Counted from the stretch's first letter, positions 50,049-59,220 are shown. The stretch: DNA of 64,000 nt from Hafnia alvei (GCF_034424155.1 NZ_CP139992.1:946012-1010011); one strand, 5' to 3'. A program made the numbers and translations. Notes: generated by a model not told the origin, from the letters alone.

Positions 50049-50053
50049 GCCTT
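50021..50053 (-). terminator. Terminator of the emr operon, overlapping the toxin 3' end
   Basis: On the minus strand AAGGCTCAGAC-TTCA-GTTTGGGCCTT makes an 11-bp stem with two mismatches and a short loop, followed by TTTTATT. It lies 22 bases after the emrB stop and covers the last 21 bases of the toxin frame. Confidence 0.75.
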
Positions 50054-50075
50054 GTCTTTAGCAATACTTTACTAA

Positions 50076-51611
50076 CTAGTGCGCGCCACCACCGCCACCG
50101 GCGGTTGAGAATGGTGGGCGAGCAAACCAAATTAGCACTAGCAGGGCGAGGAATACGCCCGCAGAGATCCAGAATATCTCGTTGGCCGAAATAATCAGAC
50201 CTTGCGCGGTAATTTCATTTGCCAAGTAGGCTGACGCTTGCTTGCTGCTCATGCCCAGCTTTTCCAATTCACTGTATGTCTGCTGCGCTATTGGATTATA
50301 GGGGTTCACCGATTCCGTTAGCTGTGAATGGTGCAGCGCTTCGCGGCGCGTCCATAGCGTCGTGGTTATCGATGTTCCGATAGAACCTGCCAGCGTACGA
50401 CAGAAGTTACTCAGGCTCGAGGCCGCCGCCAAACGTTCTGGTGGAAGACCAGAAAGGCTGATGGTGGTCAGTGGCATGAAGAAGCACGCCACGGCGAAGC
50501 CCTGAATAAACTGCGGCCACGCTGATGCGCCAAAGTCCATGCCGGGTTCGAAGGTATAAGCACGCCAGTAGAAACACACTGCATACATAATGAAGCTGAA
50601 CGTCACTAGGCGACGCATATCTAGTTTCGGCGCAAACTTACCAATGATTGGCGAAAGCAATACCGGAATCAAACCGACGGGTGCAGATGCCAAACCGGCC
50701 CACGTTGCGGTATACCCATAGACCTCTTGCAGTAGCTGAGGCAGCAAAACGATGGCGCCAAAGTAGAGCATATAGGCCAAGCTGATACACAGCACGCCGA
50801 TGGTAAAGTTTCGCATCTTAAAGAGCGACAGATCGACGACCGGATGGTCATCGGTAAGCTCCCAGACCAGCAAGAAGCACAGCGCTACCACGGCGACAAC
50901 CGTCAGCACGATGATCTCGGTGGAGTTGAACCAATCGAGCTCTTTACCTTTATCCAGCATGACCTGTAGACAGCCCACGCCAAGCGCCAGAAGTACTAGC
51001 CCCACCGTGTCGATAGGTTTGATCTCGGTTTTGGTTTCACGTCCTTTCAACGTAGACATTGCGACCAGCGCAACGGCAATCCCTAGAGGGACGTTGATAA
51101 AGAAGATCCAGCCCCAGTGATAGTTATCACTGATATAACCACCCAAAATCGGTCCACATATCGGCGCGACGATCACGGTCATGGACCACATCGCCAACGC
51201 CATACTTCGCTTCGCTGGCGGGTAGTTACTGAGCAAGAGACTTTGTGACAGCGGGATCAGCGGGCCTGCGACAATCCCCTGCAAAACGCGGAAGAAGATC
51301 AGCATTTCCAGACTAGAGGAGATCCCACATAGCCAAGACGCGGCGGCAAACAGGATCGTCGACCACAGGAATAGGCGAACTTCCCCGAAGCGTTTTGCTA
51401 GCCAGCCGGTGATCGGAATCGAGATGGCGTTTGCCACCCCGAATGATGTGATCACCCAGGTTCCCTGCGAGTTAGATGCACCTAGGTTCCCGGAGATCGT
51501 CGGGATCGCCACGTTGGCAATCGTCGAGTCCAGAACCTGCATAAAGGTGGCCATTGCTAGCGCCACCGTCATCCATGCAAGCCGTGCGCCCTCAAGCGGT
51601 TTTTGTTGCAC
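50076..51611 (-). CDS. emrB: Multidrug efflux MFS transporter EmrB
   Basis: Drug:H+ antiporter of the 14-segment DHA2 family, 511 aa (512 in E. coli). The signature LDSTIANVAIPTISG of segment 1 and the motif-A-like GWLAKRFGEVRLFLW after segment 2 are present. It works with EmrA to export hydrophobic compounds such as CCCP and nalidixic acid. It ends GGGGGAH. EmrA is 17 bases upstream. Confidence 0.96.
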   Translation of the reverse strand: MQQKPLEGARLAWMTVALAMATFMQVLDSTIANVAIPTISGNLGASNSQGTWVITSFGVANAISIPITGWLAKRFGEVRLFLWSTILFAAASWLCGISSSLEMLIFFRVLQGIVAGPLIPLSQSLLLSNYPPAKRSMALAMWSMTVIVAPICGPILGGYISDNYHWGWIFFINVPLGIAVALVAMSTLKGRETKTEIKPIDTVGLVLLALGVGCLQVMLDKGKELDWFNSTEIIVLTVVAVVALCFLLVWELTDDHPVVDLSLFKMRNFTIGVLCISLAYMLYFGAIVLLPQLLQEVYGYTATWAGLASAPVGLIPVLLSPIIGKFAPKLDMRRLVTFSFIMYAVCFYWRAYTFEPGMDFGASAWPQFIQGFAVACFFMPLTTISLSGLPPERLAAASSLSNFCRTLAGSIGTSITTTLWTRREALHHSQLTESVNPYNPIAQQTYSELEKLGMSSKQASAYLANEITAQGLIISANEIFWISAGVFLALLVLIWFARPPFSTAGGGGGAH

Positions 51612-51628
51612 GTTAACCTCTGCCGTTT

Positions 51629-52804
51629 TTAGCTTGCGTTAGCCTGAATGATCTCGGCAATCACTTGATTCACCGGATCCAGATTCAACGTCAGGACATT
51701 ACTTTCGTATGCAGGCGTTTTACGTACGGTATTTGCCAACACTAAACCGTCGGCATTTGCGGTATCAACCGTCACCAGCGTAGACAAACCGATACGTAGC
51801 GGATGCTCTGCAATCTGTTTCGCATCAAGCTCAATACGTACAGGCAAGCGCTGAACCACTTTGATCCAGTTGCCGGTCGCATTCTGGGCAGGTAACAGAG
51901 AGAACGCGCTGCCGGTCCCCATATCCAAGCCGACGACTTTACCTTTATAAACTACGTCGTCACCGTACATGTCACTCACGACGGTTGCTGGTTGGCCAAT
52001 ACGCATACCGGCTAACTGGGTTTCTTTAAAGTTGGCATCAATCCACAGTTGGTTATCCGGCACCACTGCCATCAGTGGGGTGCTCGGCGTGATTTGAGCG
52101 CCCACTTGAACACTGCGGCGTGATACATAGCCGGTAATCGGGCTGCGAATCTGAGTACGTTCTAGTGCCAGCCATGCATCACGAACCTGTGCTGCTGCCT
52201 GTTGAATGGCCGGCTGTTTTTCTAGCGGCGTATTCAGAATCAACGCCTGATTAGCGTTGTATTGCTGAACGGCAACGTCTAATGCGGCTTTCGCACTTTC
52301 AACGGCGTCTTGCGCGTGTTGCAGTTCTTCACGGCCAATGGCGTTAACGCTGCCTAAGACTTGGCGGCGTTTATAGTCATCGGTCGCTTTATTCAGCTCG
52401 GTTTTACGCAGCTGAATGTTAGCTTGATACTGCTTGCTATTAATAATCAGCTGGTGGGTTTGACGAACGCTGTTTGCCAGCGCGGTTTTGGCTTTTTCAT
52501 ACGTTTGTTCAGCATCGGTACGATCGAGCGTAACCAAAATATCACCGGCTTTCACCAGATCGGTTCCGTCGAAATAAACCTTGGTTACGCTGCCGGAAAC
52601 CTGTGCACTGATCTGCACCTGATTACCGGTGACATACGCATCGTCAGTTTCCTGATGATGACGCAGAACGAGAAACCAATAAGCCAAATAGGCAATGCCA
52701 ATAACAACAAAAATGACGGTCAAAATCGTGAGCCACGTTTTACGCTGTCTTTTTTTGTTTGAAGGTTGCTGCTGAGTGGTTTGAGCTGCCACGCTTTCGC
52801 TCAT
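51629..52804 (-). CDS. emrA: Multidrug efflux periplasmic adaptor EmrA
   Basis: Membrane-fusion protein linking EmrB to an outer-membrane channel. One N-terminal membrane anchor (about residues 22-48) is followed by a lipoyl half-motif, a long helical hairpin (about 95-205) and beta-barrel domain (IRSPITGYVSRRSVQVGAQITP). Length is 391 aa against 390 in E. coli. It lies between the outer-membrane-factor gene and emrB. Confidence 0.96.
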   Translation of the reverse strand: MSESVAAQTTQQQPSNKKRQRKTWLTILTVIFVVIGIAYLAYWFLVLRHHQETDDAYVTGNQVQISAQVSGSVTKVYFDGTDLVKAGDILVTLDRTDAEQTYEKAKTALANSVRQTHQLIINSKQYQANIQLRKTELNKATDDYKRRQVLGSVNAIGREELQHAQDAVESAKAALDVAVQQYNANQALILNTPLEKQPAIQQAAAQVRDAWLALERTQIRSPITGYVSRRSVQVGAQITPSTPLMAVVPDNQLWIDANFKETQLAGMRIGQPATVVSDMYGDDVVYKGKVVGLDMGTGSAFSLLPAQNATGNWIKVVQRLPVRIELDAKQIAEHPLRIGLSTLVTVDTANADGLVLANTVRKTPAYESNVLTLNLDPVNQVIAEIIQANAS

Positions 52805-52828
52805 GTGTATCTCCGCCTTACTAAAATA

Positions 52829-54286
52829 TTATGCTTTTGAATTCACGGCTGGGGCTTGGTAGCCGCCGCCAAGTGAACGAATAAGTCCAATTTTTGCCTG
52901 CAACAGATTATTTTTGGCATTCAGTTCTGCCTGTTGCTGTTGTAACAGTTGAGTTTCGCTGTTGAGCATCGGAAGACGTCCTGTCAGCCCGCTTTGGTAC
53001 TGAGCCTGTGCAACACGGTAAACCTGCCCCGTAGACTGCGAAGCGCCCTGTGCCTGCTGATACATTTGGTTTGCGCTTTGTTGCTGAGTAATCGCATCAG
53101 CCGCATCTTGAACTGCACTAAGGATAGTCTGGTTATAGGATTCTACCGCCTGATCGTATAGCGCTGATTCTTCACCCAATTTGCTCTGTAGTGCGCCAGC
53201 GTGGAAGATGGGCAGCGAAATCGCTGGCGCTAAATTCCATGCTTTACTCGCGGCCTCAAGCAATGTGGGGTTGGTGCCTTTGAAGTTGGCGGTGGTAAAA
53301 CCGGCAAAACCACTGATGGACACGCTCGGATAGAAGTCTTTACGCGCCGCCTGAACGCTTTGCTCATACGACTCGACTAACTCACGCTGAGCCGTGATAT
53401 CTGGGCGTTGCCCCAGTAAGTTGATTGTCAACTCAGTGGGTGGAGTGAGCAGACTGCTATCTGGCAAAGCAACGCGCTGGAGGTTAGATTTTCCGGCGGC
53501 GCTTTTTCCTGTCAACGCAGCAATTTGATGAGACAGCAAATCAATCTGCGTTTGGATTTGTGTCACGAGCTGGCGATTGATATCTACCTGTGCCTGCGAC
53601 TGTTGCCACACTTCAATGCCGATGACGCCCGCATTGTATTGTTGCTCATTGATTTCAGCCAATGCTTGATAGGATTGGATCTGCTTATTGAGCAAATCCT
53701 GCATCGCATAGTCACTTTGCAACTGATAATACGCAGACGCAATGGCAGATGTCAGGGATAACGCCGTTTGCTGTTGCTCTGCGTGAGCAGCATTCACCTG
53801 AGCTTTTGCGGCATTCACCTGATTGCGATATTTTCCCCACCAGTCAAACTCATAGCTAAAGCTTAAGCCCAAATTATTGGTGGTTTCATACAGCGGCTGT
53901 GGATTCGGTACGTTAGGTGCCAGCGGCTGGATCGTGTTCTTGGAGAAACGATCGCGGCGGCTATTGGCGGTTAAATCCAAATTAGGGCCGTTGGCCGAGT
54001 TCGCCACGCCTACTGCGTTCTCGGCTTCACGCACGCGCGCCGCCGCCTGTTTCAACGTCGGCGCATTTTTCAGGGCGTCGTTCATCAACGCATTAAGCTG
54101 TGTGTCGTTGGCTGCCGTCCACCAGTTAATACTCACCGCTTTGACGGTGTTCGTCGGCGTGGATAACTGCAATTGCTGTGAGTTCAGCAGTGAAGACTGC
54201 GGTTCAATATTATTAGTTGATGCGCAGCCAGCAAGCAGAAGCATCGTAGCGAGCACAGTCATTTGCCTACGAATAGGGAATTGCAT
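52829..54286 (-). CDS. NodT-family outer-membrane efflux lipoprotein
   Basis: 485-aa TolC-superfamily outer-membrane factor with a lipoprotein signal ending MLLLAGC (lipid cysteine C21). Two repeats of long coiled helices plus beta segments are seen (for example ANFKGTNPTLLEAASKAWNLAP and QYQSGLTGRLPMLNSETQLLQ). It is placed between mprA and emrA, so it probably completes the EmrAB pump, whereas E. coli EmrAB uses TolC encoded elsewhere. The gap to emrA is 24 bases. Confidence 0.88.
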   Translation of the reverse strand: MQFPIRRQMTVLATMLLLAGCASTNNIEPQSSLLNSQQLQLSTPTNTVKAVSINWWTAANDTQLNALMNDALKNAPTLKQAAARVREAENAVGVANSANGPNLDLTANSRRDRFSKNTIQPLAPNVPNPQPLYETTNNLGLSFSYEFDWWGKYRNQVNAAKAQVNAAHAEQQQTALSLTSAIASAYYQLQSDYAMQDLLNKQIQSYQALAEINEQQYNAGVIGIEVWQQSQAQVDINRQLVTQIQTQIDLLSHQIAALTGKSAAGKSNLQRVALPDSSLLTPPTELTINLLGQRPDITAQRELVESYEQSVQAARKDFYPSVSISGFAGFTTANFKGTNPTLLEAASKAWNLAPAISLPIFHAGALQSKLGEESALYDQAVESYNQTILSAVQDAADAITQQQSANQMYQQAQGASQSTGQVYRVAQAQYQSGLTGRLPMLNSETQLLQQQQAELNAKNNLLQAKIGLIRSLGGGYQAPAVNSKA

Positions 54287-54320
54287 GGTTAATACCTGAC
54301 GATTGAGATGGCGCGCGCGA

Positions 54321-54839
54321 TTACTGCGTTAGGCCAGATTGTTCCATTTCTTCGATGCGACCCAGCAGCTTGCGCGTTAGGGTTTCGAGCTGTTGTTGCT
54401 CGTCCGCACTCAGAGTAGACCATAAGAAATGCAGGCATTTGTGCTGCGGAGGAATAATTTCCCCGAGGAACGCCTCACCGGCTTCGGTTAGGTGTAAATG
54501 CAGGCAACGGCGATCGCTGTCACTTTCTTTACGTTCGATCCAGCCGCGTTTTTCTAACTCATCGGCAATGCGAGTCGCATTGGTACGTGATGAGCCTAAC
54601 GCCGCGCTCAGTTCAGATGGCTGAATACTTTTGCTCTCTTGCGCATCCAGCGTGATCAGAGCCATGAACAGTGTTTCGTTAATCCCTTGTTCTTTTAGCA
54701 TTTTGTTGCGATTTTCCAACAATTTGCTTTGCATGTGCATACACAGGCGCGTCAATAAAATTTCTTGATAAGGGAAGTCTTTTTGACGGAGCGCGCGTTG
54801 CTTCAGCATTTCCTCAATATGAGTCATAGAACTTGACAT
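54321..54839 (-). CDS. mprA: MarR-family repressor MprA (EmrR)
   Basis: Represses the emr operon and loses binding when it meets drugs such as CCCP or nalidixate. It matches E. coli MprA in [27 protein letters not shown] and the recognition helix [17 protein letters not shown]. Length is 172 aa (E. coli 176). I chose the ATG at 54839 because GAGG lies 8 bases before it; an ATG two codons earlier has the site too close. It leads the operon mprA-outer-membrane factor-emrA-emrB. Confidence 0.93.
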   Translation of the reverse strand: MSSSMTHIEEMLKQRALRQKDFPYQEILLTRLCMHMQSKLLENRNKMLKEQGINETLFMALITLDAQESKSIQPSELSAALGSSRTNATRIADELEKRGWIERKESDSDRRCLHLHLTEAGEAFLGEIIPPQHKCLHFLWSTLSADEQQQLETLTRKLLGRIEEMEQSGLTQ

Positions 54840-54917
54840 GGGCATAACCTCATTAGTTTCGGGCGGTATAGTAACTACAGGGATTAATAATGTAAATAAT
54901 CTAACACATAAATAATT

Positions 54918-54943
54918 AGCAGTAATTGTTATTAATTGCTGTT
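54918..54943. promoter_or_regulatory. Candidate operator upstream of mprA
   Basis: AGCAGTAATT (54918-54927) and AATTGCTGTT (54934-54943) are inverted at 8 of 10 positions with a 6-base spacer, 79 bases upstream of the mprA start. A palindrome of this kind fits a MarR-type autoregulatory site, but no direct evidence exists. Confidence 0.35.
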
Positions 54944-54995
54944 AGAAACATTATCTATAAAAATAGTTTGACTGGTTAATATCACTTAGTCGGAA

Positions 54996-55370
54996 TCAGG
55001 TAAACATCATCATCATCTTAAAAACCAGCCCAAAGGTGACTGCGCCGGACAACGTTGACATGATGATGCTTTGTGAGCGGTAGAAGCACAGCCCAAGGGC
55101 AAGAAAACCGCACAGGGTAGGAATCAGCCGCTCATGTTGGGCTAAGATCTCGGGTGTGCTAGAAACCACCAGCAATGCACAAATTGAGGCGATGCCAATA
55201 TTATCTAAAAGAAGGGCGACAATACCTTGTTTAGCTGTATCGCTTTTGCGTGCACGTCCCAGTCGGAGTGGTAAGTAACGAAAGAGAAAGTTCGCACCAC
55301 CCACCACTAAGCTAATGGTGATCACCGTTGAGTCCATCGCGAGGCTGCTGAAGGAGAAATTATTTATCAT
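54996..55370 (-). CDS. ygaH: L-valine exporter small subunit YgaH
   Basis: Four-segment membrane protein of the AzlD type, 124 aa, that together with YgaZ exports branched-chain amino acids, mainly valine and methionine. The start is the ATG at 55370, which overlaps the ygaZ stop by 11 bases, so the pair is translationally coupled. The longer frame upstream is the ygaZ gene in another frame. Motif FRYLPLRLGR is typical of the family. Confidence 0.9.
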   Translation of the reverse strand: MINNFSFSSLAMDSTVITISLVVGGANFLFRYLPLRLGRARKSDTAKQGIVALLLDNIGIASICALLVVSSTPEILAQHERLIPTLCGFLALGLCFYRSQSIIMSTLSGAVTFGLVFKMMMMFT

Positions 55371-56121
55371 CGCAAACCTCTGGGAGTGACTGTGGTTTAG
55401 GGCTAAACAATGAGGCGATGCAACCAGCCGCGATACCGGCCAAAATGGAGGCAGGTATTGAAAAAATAAGCAGCGCGGCCAAAGACGCTGCGATGGATGC
55501 AACTACCGTAAAACTCTGCTGACGCTTAAAAGAAGCCAACAAGAAGCTCAAAAAGAGCGCGGGCAACATAAAGGTAAGTGACGCTTCTATAGCTGGATAG
55601 GCTTTCAGCGGACCATTGCCGAAAACTGCGCCCACAGCGGTGCCAACTACCCATGAGAGCCATGAGCAAAGCGCAATGCCGATCATCCAGTTTTCGCTCC
55701 ACTGGCGGTTATCACGCATGAGTTTGCTGGTTGCGGCGGCAAACACTTCATCAGTTAGGCCAAATGCCCAGAGCGCGGTTTTCCCTGGACTCATTTGGGT
55801 GATGATTCGATGGCGTAGCGACGGGCCATATAGAATATGGCGAATATCCATCGCCATCACAGTGAGTGCTGAAACCCATAACGACATTCCCGCGCTGAGC
55901 AATGCGGTGATCACAAATTGGCTGGCACCGGCATAGATAACGCTGGAAAAGAAAATGCTCTCGAGCGGAGAGAACCCGAGTTTTACCGCGGTTAAACCGA
56001 AAGCAAAGGCGACGGGAAAGTAACCAATCACAATAGGCAGGCTATCTACGACGCCTTCTTTAAATGTCGACGGCGTGGCAACAGGCTCTGCGGCTTGTTC
56101 AACAGAAGTATGAGTTTGCAT
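55360..56121 (-). CDS. ygaZ: L-valine exporter large subunit YgaZ
   Basis: AzlC-family membrane protein, 253 aa with about seven segments. It matches E. coli YgaZ in DSLPIVIGYFPVAFAFGL, YAGASQFVITALL and TALWAFGLTDEVFAAAT. The ATG at 56121 starts MQTHTSVEQAAEP; the upstream frame is not used because the E. coli protein begins at a comparable point. ygaZH-mprA-emrAB has the E. coli order. Confidence 0.93.
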   Translation of the reverse strand: MQTHTSVEQAAEPVATPSTFKEGVVDSLPIVIGYFPVAFAFGLTAVKLGFSPLESIFFSSVIYAGASQFVITALLSAGMSLWVSALTVMAMDIRHILYGPSLRHRIITQMSPGKTALWAFGLTDEVFAAATSKLMRDNRQWSENWMIGIALCSWLSWVVGTAVGAVFGNGPLKAYPAIEASLTFMLPALFLSFLLASFKRQQSFTVVASIAASLAALLIFSIPASILAGIAAGCIASLFSPKPQSLPEVCDDK

Positions 56122-56358
56122 TTTTGAGTCGTTATTTGATTGGATTAGAGACACTACAAACGTATGAATCGTTAAGGCGATCACATTATCAGACTGTATA
56201 CATGCATGATAGTCCCGCGGATAATTAAAATGAAAAATAACTATTCGCAGGCTAATTTATGCGCATTGTATATATACAGCTGAGGATACATAGCAGAAAT
56301 AACTATGCGCCCTCGCAGTGATGAGCTTAGGGCGAAGTATTCAGAGGTTGGCATCGAA

Positions 56359-56853
56359 CTAGTCGTGATCCGACGAACCATCCATATAGTAGACATTGCT
56401 ATTGGCTGCACCGCCGTCTGTAGATAATGCCGTAAATCTCGCGTTGTAGCGCAGACGATAGGCCGCCATCTCATTAGGGTCTGGTTCAAGTTCGCGCAAA
56501 AATGTTAGGGCCAAGCGTACGTGTTTATGGGTAATTTCAGTGGGCAGATGGGCTTTGCGCAAAACCGAACGCCAAAACGTTAAGCTCTCGTCAGATTCAT
56601 CAACGATAAATGTCTGGTAGATAAGCAACACGCCAGCGGCATTGCCCATATGCGACTCATTATCCTGCAACAGATAGCTGATAAATTCACCACCCGCCGT
56701 TTTACCCATTTGACTCAGCATCGACTCAACATACACCGGCTCAATGTTTAATCGCTTCGTCAGAGCCTGAGATGCGCGCCGCGCATCCGAGTTCAACACC
56801 CGAAAGCCGACAATAAATACCACCACCAGCGTTGCCAGCATTAACCAAATCAT
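56359..56853 (-). CDS. yicN: YicN-like DUF1198 protein
   Basis: 164-aa protein with one N-terminal membrane segment (about residues 1-20) and the DUF1198 soluble part (QMGKTAGGEFISYLL, LALTFLRELEPD). It matches E. coli YicN, which has no known function. ATG 56853 follows AGGG at 6 bases; the frame is open five codons further up. It lies alone between ygaZ and the Dha-like cluster, not at its E. coli location. Confidence 0.85.
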   Translation of the reverse strand: MIWLMLATLVVVFIVGFRVLNSDARRASQALTKRLNIEPVYVESMLSQMGKTAGGEFISYLLQDNESHMGNAAGVLLIYQTFIVDESDESLTFWRSVLRKAHLPTEITHKHVRLALTFLRELEPDPNEMAAYRLRYNARFTALSTDGGAANSNVYYMDGSSDHD

Positions 56854-57245
56854 GGAAAGCCCTATCAAGAAAAGTGAGTGACATCATAATGGCAAAAAAC
56901 GCTGCCGCAAAATAATCACGCTATGGATGTCGTTCTTGGAGGTGTCAGGTAACGTTTGTGGATAAATGATTGGAAAACCAACCAGCCGATGCTCGTAGTG
57001 GTCAATAAAAATGGCAGACAAAATAAGACAAATAGGAAAAAAGAGGGTAATACTTATTTGGACTATATCAAAAATAGCTTATATACGAAAAAGTTGACGT
57101 AACAATAATGCGCCATGGGTAGGATATTAATTGTCATTAATGGTAGTGGCTCAATAAAAATGTATTAAATAGAATGAAAATAGCTATTGGTCTTTATGCT
57201 AGAAGATTCTTTATGTAAACATTAATTTATAGAGCGGATAATAAT
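56854..57245. other. 392-bp AT-rich region upstream of the first DhaK gene
   Basis: No gene is seen. The part from about 57010 to 57245 is strongly AT-rich. A TTGACG at 57092-57097 could be a -35 but has no convincing -10 at the right distance. It divides yicN from the kinase genes and probably contains their promoter. Confidence 0.5.
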
Positions 57246-58250
57246 ATGCGAAAACCCAAAAAAATATTGAATAACCCTGAAGATTTACGCCATGAAATTA
57301 TGCAGGGAATAGTTTATGCTTACCAAGGGGAAATGATTTCTATCGATGAGTTTTCGGCTGTTTATCGTCAAGGTATTAATCCAGAACAGGTGGTTATCAT
57401 CAGCGGCGGAGGAAGTGGTCATGAACCTACCTTCGCTGGATTCATCGGCGCTGGGGGCATTGATGGCTGTGCATTAGGGGAAGTTTTTACTTCTCCTTCA
57501 CCCGATCAAATTATCGCGGTAGCTAAAGCAACACATAAGAATAATGGTGTGCTCTTCCTTTATGGGAATTATTCTGGTGACAGTATGAATTTTGATATTG
57601 CGGCAGAAATATTAGCGGATGAGGGTATTGAAACGCGCACTGTGAAAGCAACCGATGATATTGCCTCTGCACCTTTAGATCGAATATCGGATCGGCGTGG
57701 CGTCGGTGGCATTATGTTTTTATATAAAATTGCTGGCGCGGCGGCACAATATAAAAAATATGATCTCTCCCAATTGCAAGACGTAGTGGTAAAGGCGAAC
57801 TTTAATACCTGCACTATTGGCGTCGCTTTAAATGGTTGCGCGTTGCCGCAATCTGATTCATTTAATTTTATTCTGGGTGACGACGAAATCGAAGTCGGTA
57901 TTGGCATCCATGGTGAGCCGGGACTCTACCGCCAAAAATTGACGACGGCAGATGAGATTGTAGACGTCATGATTGAACGCTTATGCAAGGACAGAGCTTT
58001 CCAAGTAGGTGATCGCCTGTGTGTAGCCGTGAATAATTTGGGGGCGCTCAGTAATACAGAATTATTGGTGATCGGCCGCAGAGTAGGGATGGCGCTGGAC
58101 GCTCGTGGTTTAGAAACCCACGACGTAGTCATTGGCCATTTTTGTACATCGCTGGAAATGTCTGGTTTTTCTATCAGTCTAATGTTGCTTGATGATGAAC
58201 TACAGTCGCTCTACGACATGCCGCATTCTACGTTAGGTTGGAGTAAATAA
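57246..58250 (+). CDS. DhaK-type kinase subunit (copy 1)
   Basis: Dihydroxyacetone-kinase substrate-binding subunit, 334 aa (DhaK fold). Residues equivalent to those that bind dihydroxyacetone in E. coli DhaK are present: H59 in SGGGSGHE, D112 in NYSGDS and H222 in GIHGEPG, the histidine that forms the covalent hemiaminal. YGNYSGD replaces the E. coli KNYTGD, which suggests a different substrate. It sits one base before a DhaL-type gene and is about 300 aa without the fused ATP domain, so it is the two-protein (PTS-type) form. Exact ketose not known. Confidence 0.85.
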   Translation: MRKPKKILNNPEDLRHEIMQGIVYAYQGEMISIDEFSAVYRQGINPEQVVIISGGGSGHEPTFAGFIGAGGIDGCALGEVFTSPSPDQIIAVAKATHKNNGVLFLYGNYSGDSMNFDIAAEILADEGIETRTVKATDDIASAPLDRISDRRGVGGIMFLYKIAGAAAQYKKYDLSQLQDVVVKANFNTCTIGVALNGCALPQSDSFNFILGDDEIEVGIGIHGEPGLYRQKLTTADEIVDVMIERLCKDRAFQVGDRLCVAVNNLGALSNTELLVIGRRVGMALDARGLETHDVVIGHFCTSLEMSGFSISLMLLDDELQSLYDMPHSTLGWSK

Positions 58251-58251
58251 A

Positions 58252-58887
58252 ATGAATACCTCGCAGTTAAAGCAAATGATGTTATCAACCGCACACCAGA
58301 TTATTGCGTGTGAACCCATGCTGACTGAATTAGATCAAGCGATTGGCGACGGCGATCATGGTATAGGCATGAAACGAGGTTTTTCGGCGCTGGTTAAACT
58401 CATTAATGACCAAACTTTTCAGCCACTAAACGTTGGGGAATGTTGGATTCAGATGGGGACTACGCTAATGACGTCTATGGGAGGAGCCTCTGGTGCAGTG
58501 TTTGGCACACTATTTCGCGCAGGAGGTAAAAGCTTAGCTGGCGAAACCGAATTTAGCTCTGTGTCGTTAGCACGTTGGTTGAATCAAGGATGGCTTGCGG
58601 TGCATGCGCGTGGAGGTGCGAAGCCTGGAGATAAAACGATGGTCGATGCGTTAGCTGCAGCCGCAGGAGTTGCAAACTCAGCGCAGTCTTTATCGTTGAG
58701 CGAAGCGCTAACCCGTTGTGCCGAGGCCGCAGACCAAGGAGCTGAAAGAACTAAAATGATGGTGGCATCCTTTGGAAGGGCAAAAAATTTGGGAGATAGA
58801 GCAATAGGGCATTGCGATCCGGGGGCTGTCTCTATGGCACTTATCCTACGATTTATGGCGCAATATGCCGAGAATGAGGTGGGCTAA
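58252..58887 (+). CDS. DhaL-type kinase subunit (copy 1)
   Basis: 211-aa helical-barrel DhaL subunit that holds the nucleotide and passes phosphate to the substrate on DhaK. The metal-binding aspartates D28, D33 and D35 are in ELDQAIGDGDHG, and the ARGGAKPGDKTMVDAL helix is conserved. It begins one base after the DhaK stop, forming a two-gene unit. In PTS-dependent kinases DhaL is recharged by DhaM, which is not found in the window. Confidence 0.85.
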   Translation: MNTSQLKQMMLSTAHQIIACEPMLTELDQAIGDGDHGIGMKRGFSALVKLINDQTFQPLNVGECWIQMGTTLMTSMGGASGAVFGTLFRAGGKSLAGETEFSSVSLARWLNQGWLAVHARGGAKPGDKTMVDALAAAAGVANSAQSLSLSEALTRCAEAADQGAERTKMMVASFGRAKNLGDRAIGHCDPGAVSMALILRFMAQYAENEVG

Positions 58888-58896
58888 TTATATTGT

Positions 58897-58932
58897 CAGC
58901 TAGCGGCCACACGGTGTAGCCGCTAGCTGTTT
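58897..58932. terminator. Hairpin between the convergent kinase genes
   Basis: CAGCTAGCGGC (58897-58907) and GCCGCTAGCTG (58919-58929) form a perfect 11-bp stem, extended by CAC/GTG pairing in the loop, followed by TTTGATT. It lies between the rightward DhaL and the leftward HPr gene and can serve both. Confidence 0.8.
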
Positions 58933-58934
58933 GA

Positions 58935-59201
58935 TTAATCAAACCCAAAACCACGTGCAAAAAGCTGCTTTAACTCCCGCATAGCACACTCTTCATCTTG
59001 TCCTTCACAGATAATTTCGACCTGAGCGCGCCCCTTAATCCCTGCGCCTAGAATCCCCATGATGCTTTTTGCTTTGATCGTTTTTCCGTTATAAACCAGC
59101 TCAATACGTGATTGAAAGTTCCCTACAGTTTTAGCAAGAACCCCAGCGGGACGGGCATGAATACCGGTTTGATTACCCACGGTGACAGTTTCTTTTAGCA
59201 T
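58935..59201 (-). CDS. Stand-alone HPr-like phosphocarrier
   Basis: 88-aa HPr-fold protein. The phosphorylated histidine H15 lies in NQTGIHARPAG and S46 in KAKSIMGIL, both as in general HPr. It is distinct from the ptsH gene, since ptsI and crr are not near it. It is the last gene of a leftward unit with DhaL and DhaK, 19 bases after DhaL. It may carry phosphate for the kinase or for a linked PTS; which one is not shown. Confidence 0.85.
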   Translation of the reverse strand: MLKETVTVGNQTGIHARPAGVLAKTVGNFQSRIELVYNGKTIKAKSIMGILGAGIKGRAQVEIICEGQDEECAMRELKQLFARGFGFD

Positions 59202-59220
59202 GAAAAAATCCTCTTTATCG

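Noticed and set aside
57092-57130. TTGACG near 57092 as a promoter for the first DhaK gene
   Set aside because: The best -10-like TAGGAT lies 20 bases away, too far from the -35 for confidence; only the AT-rich region was reported.
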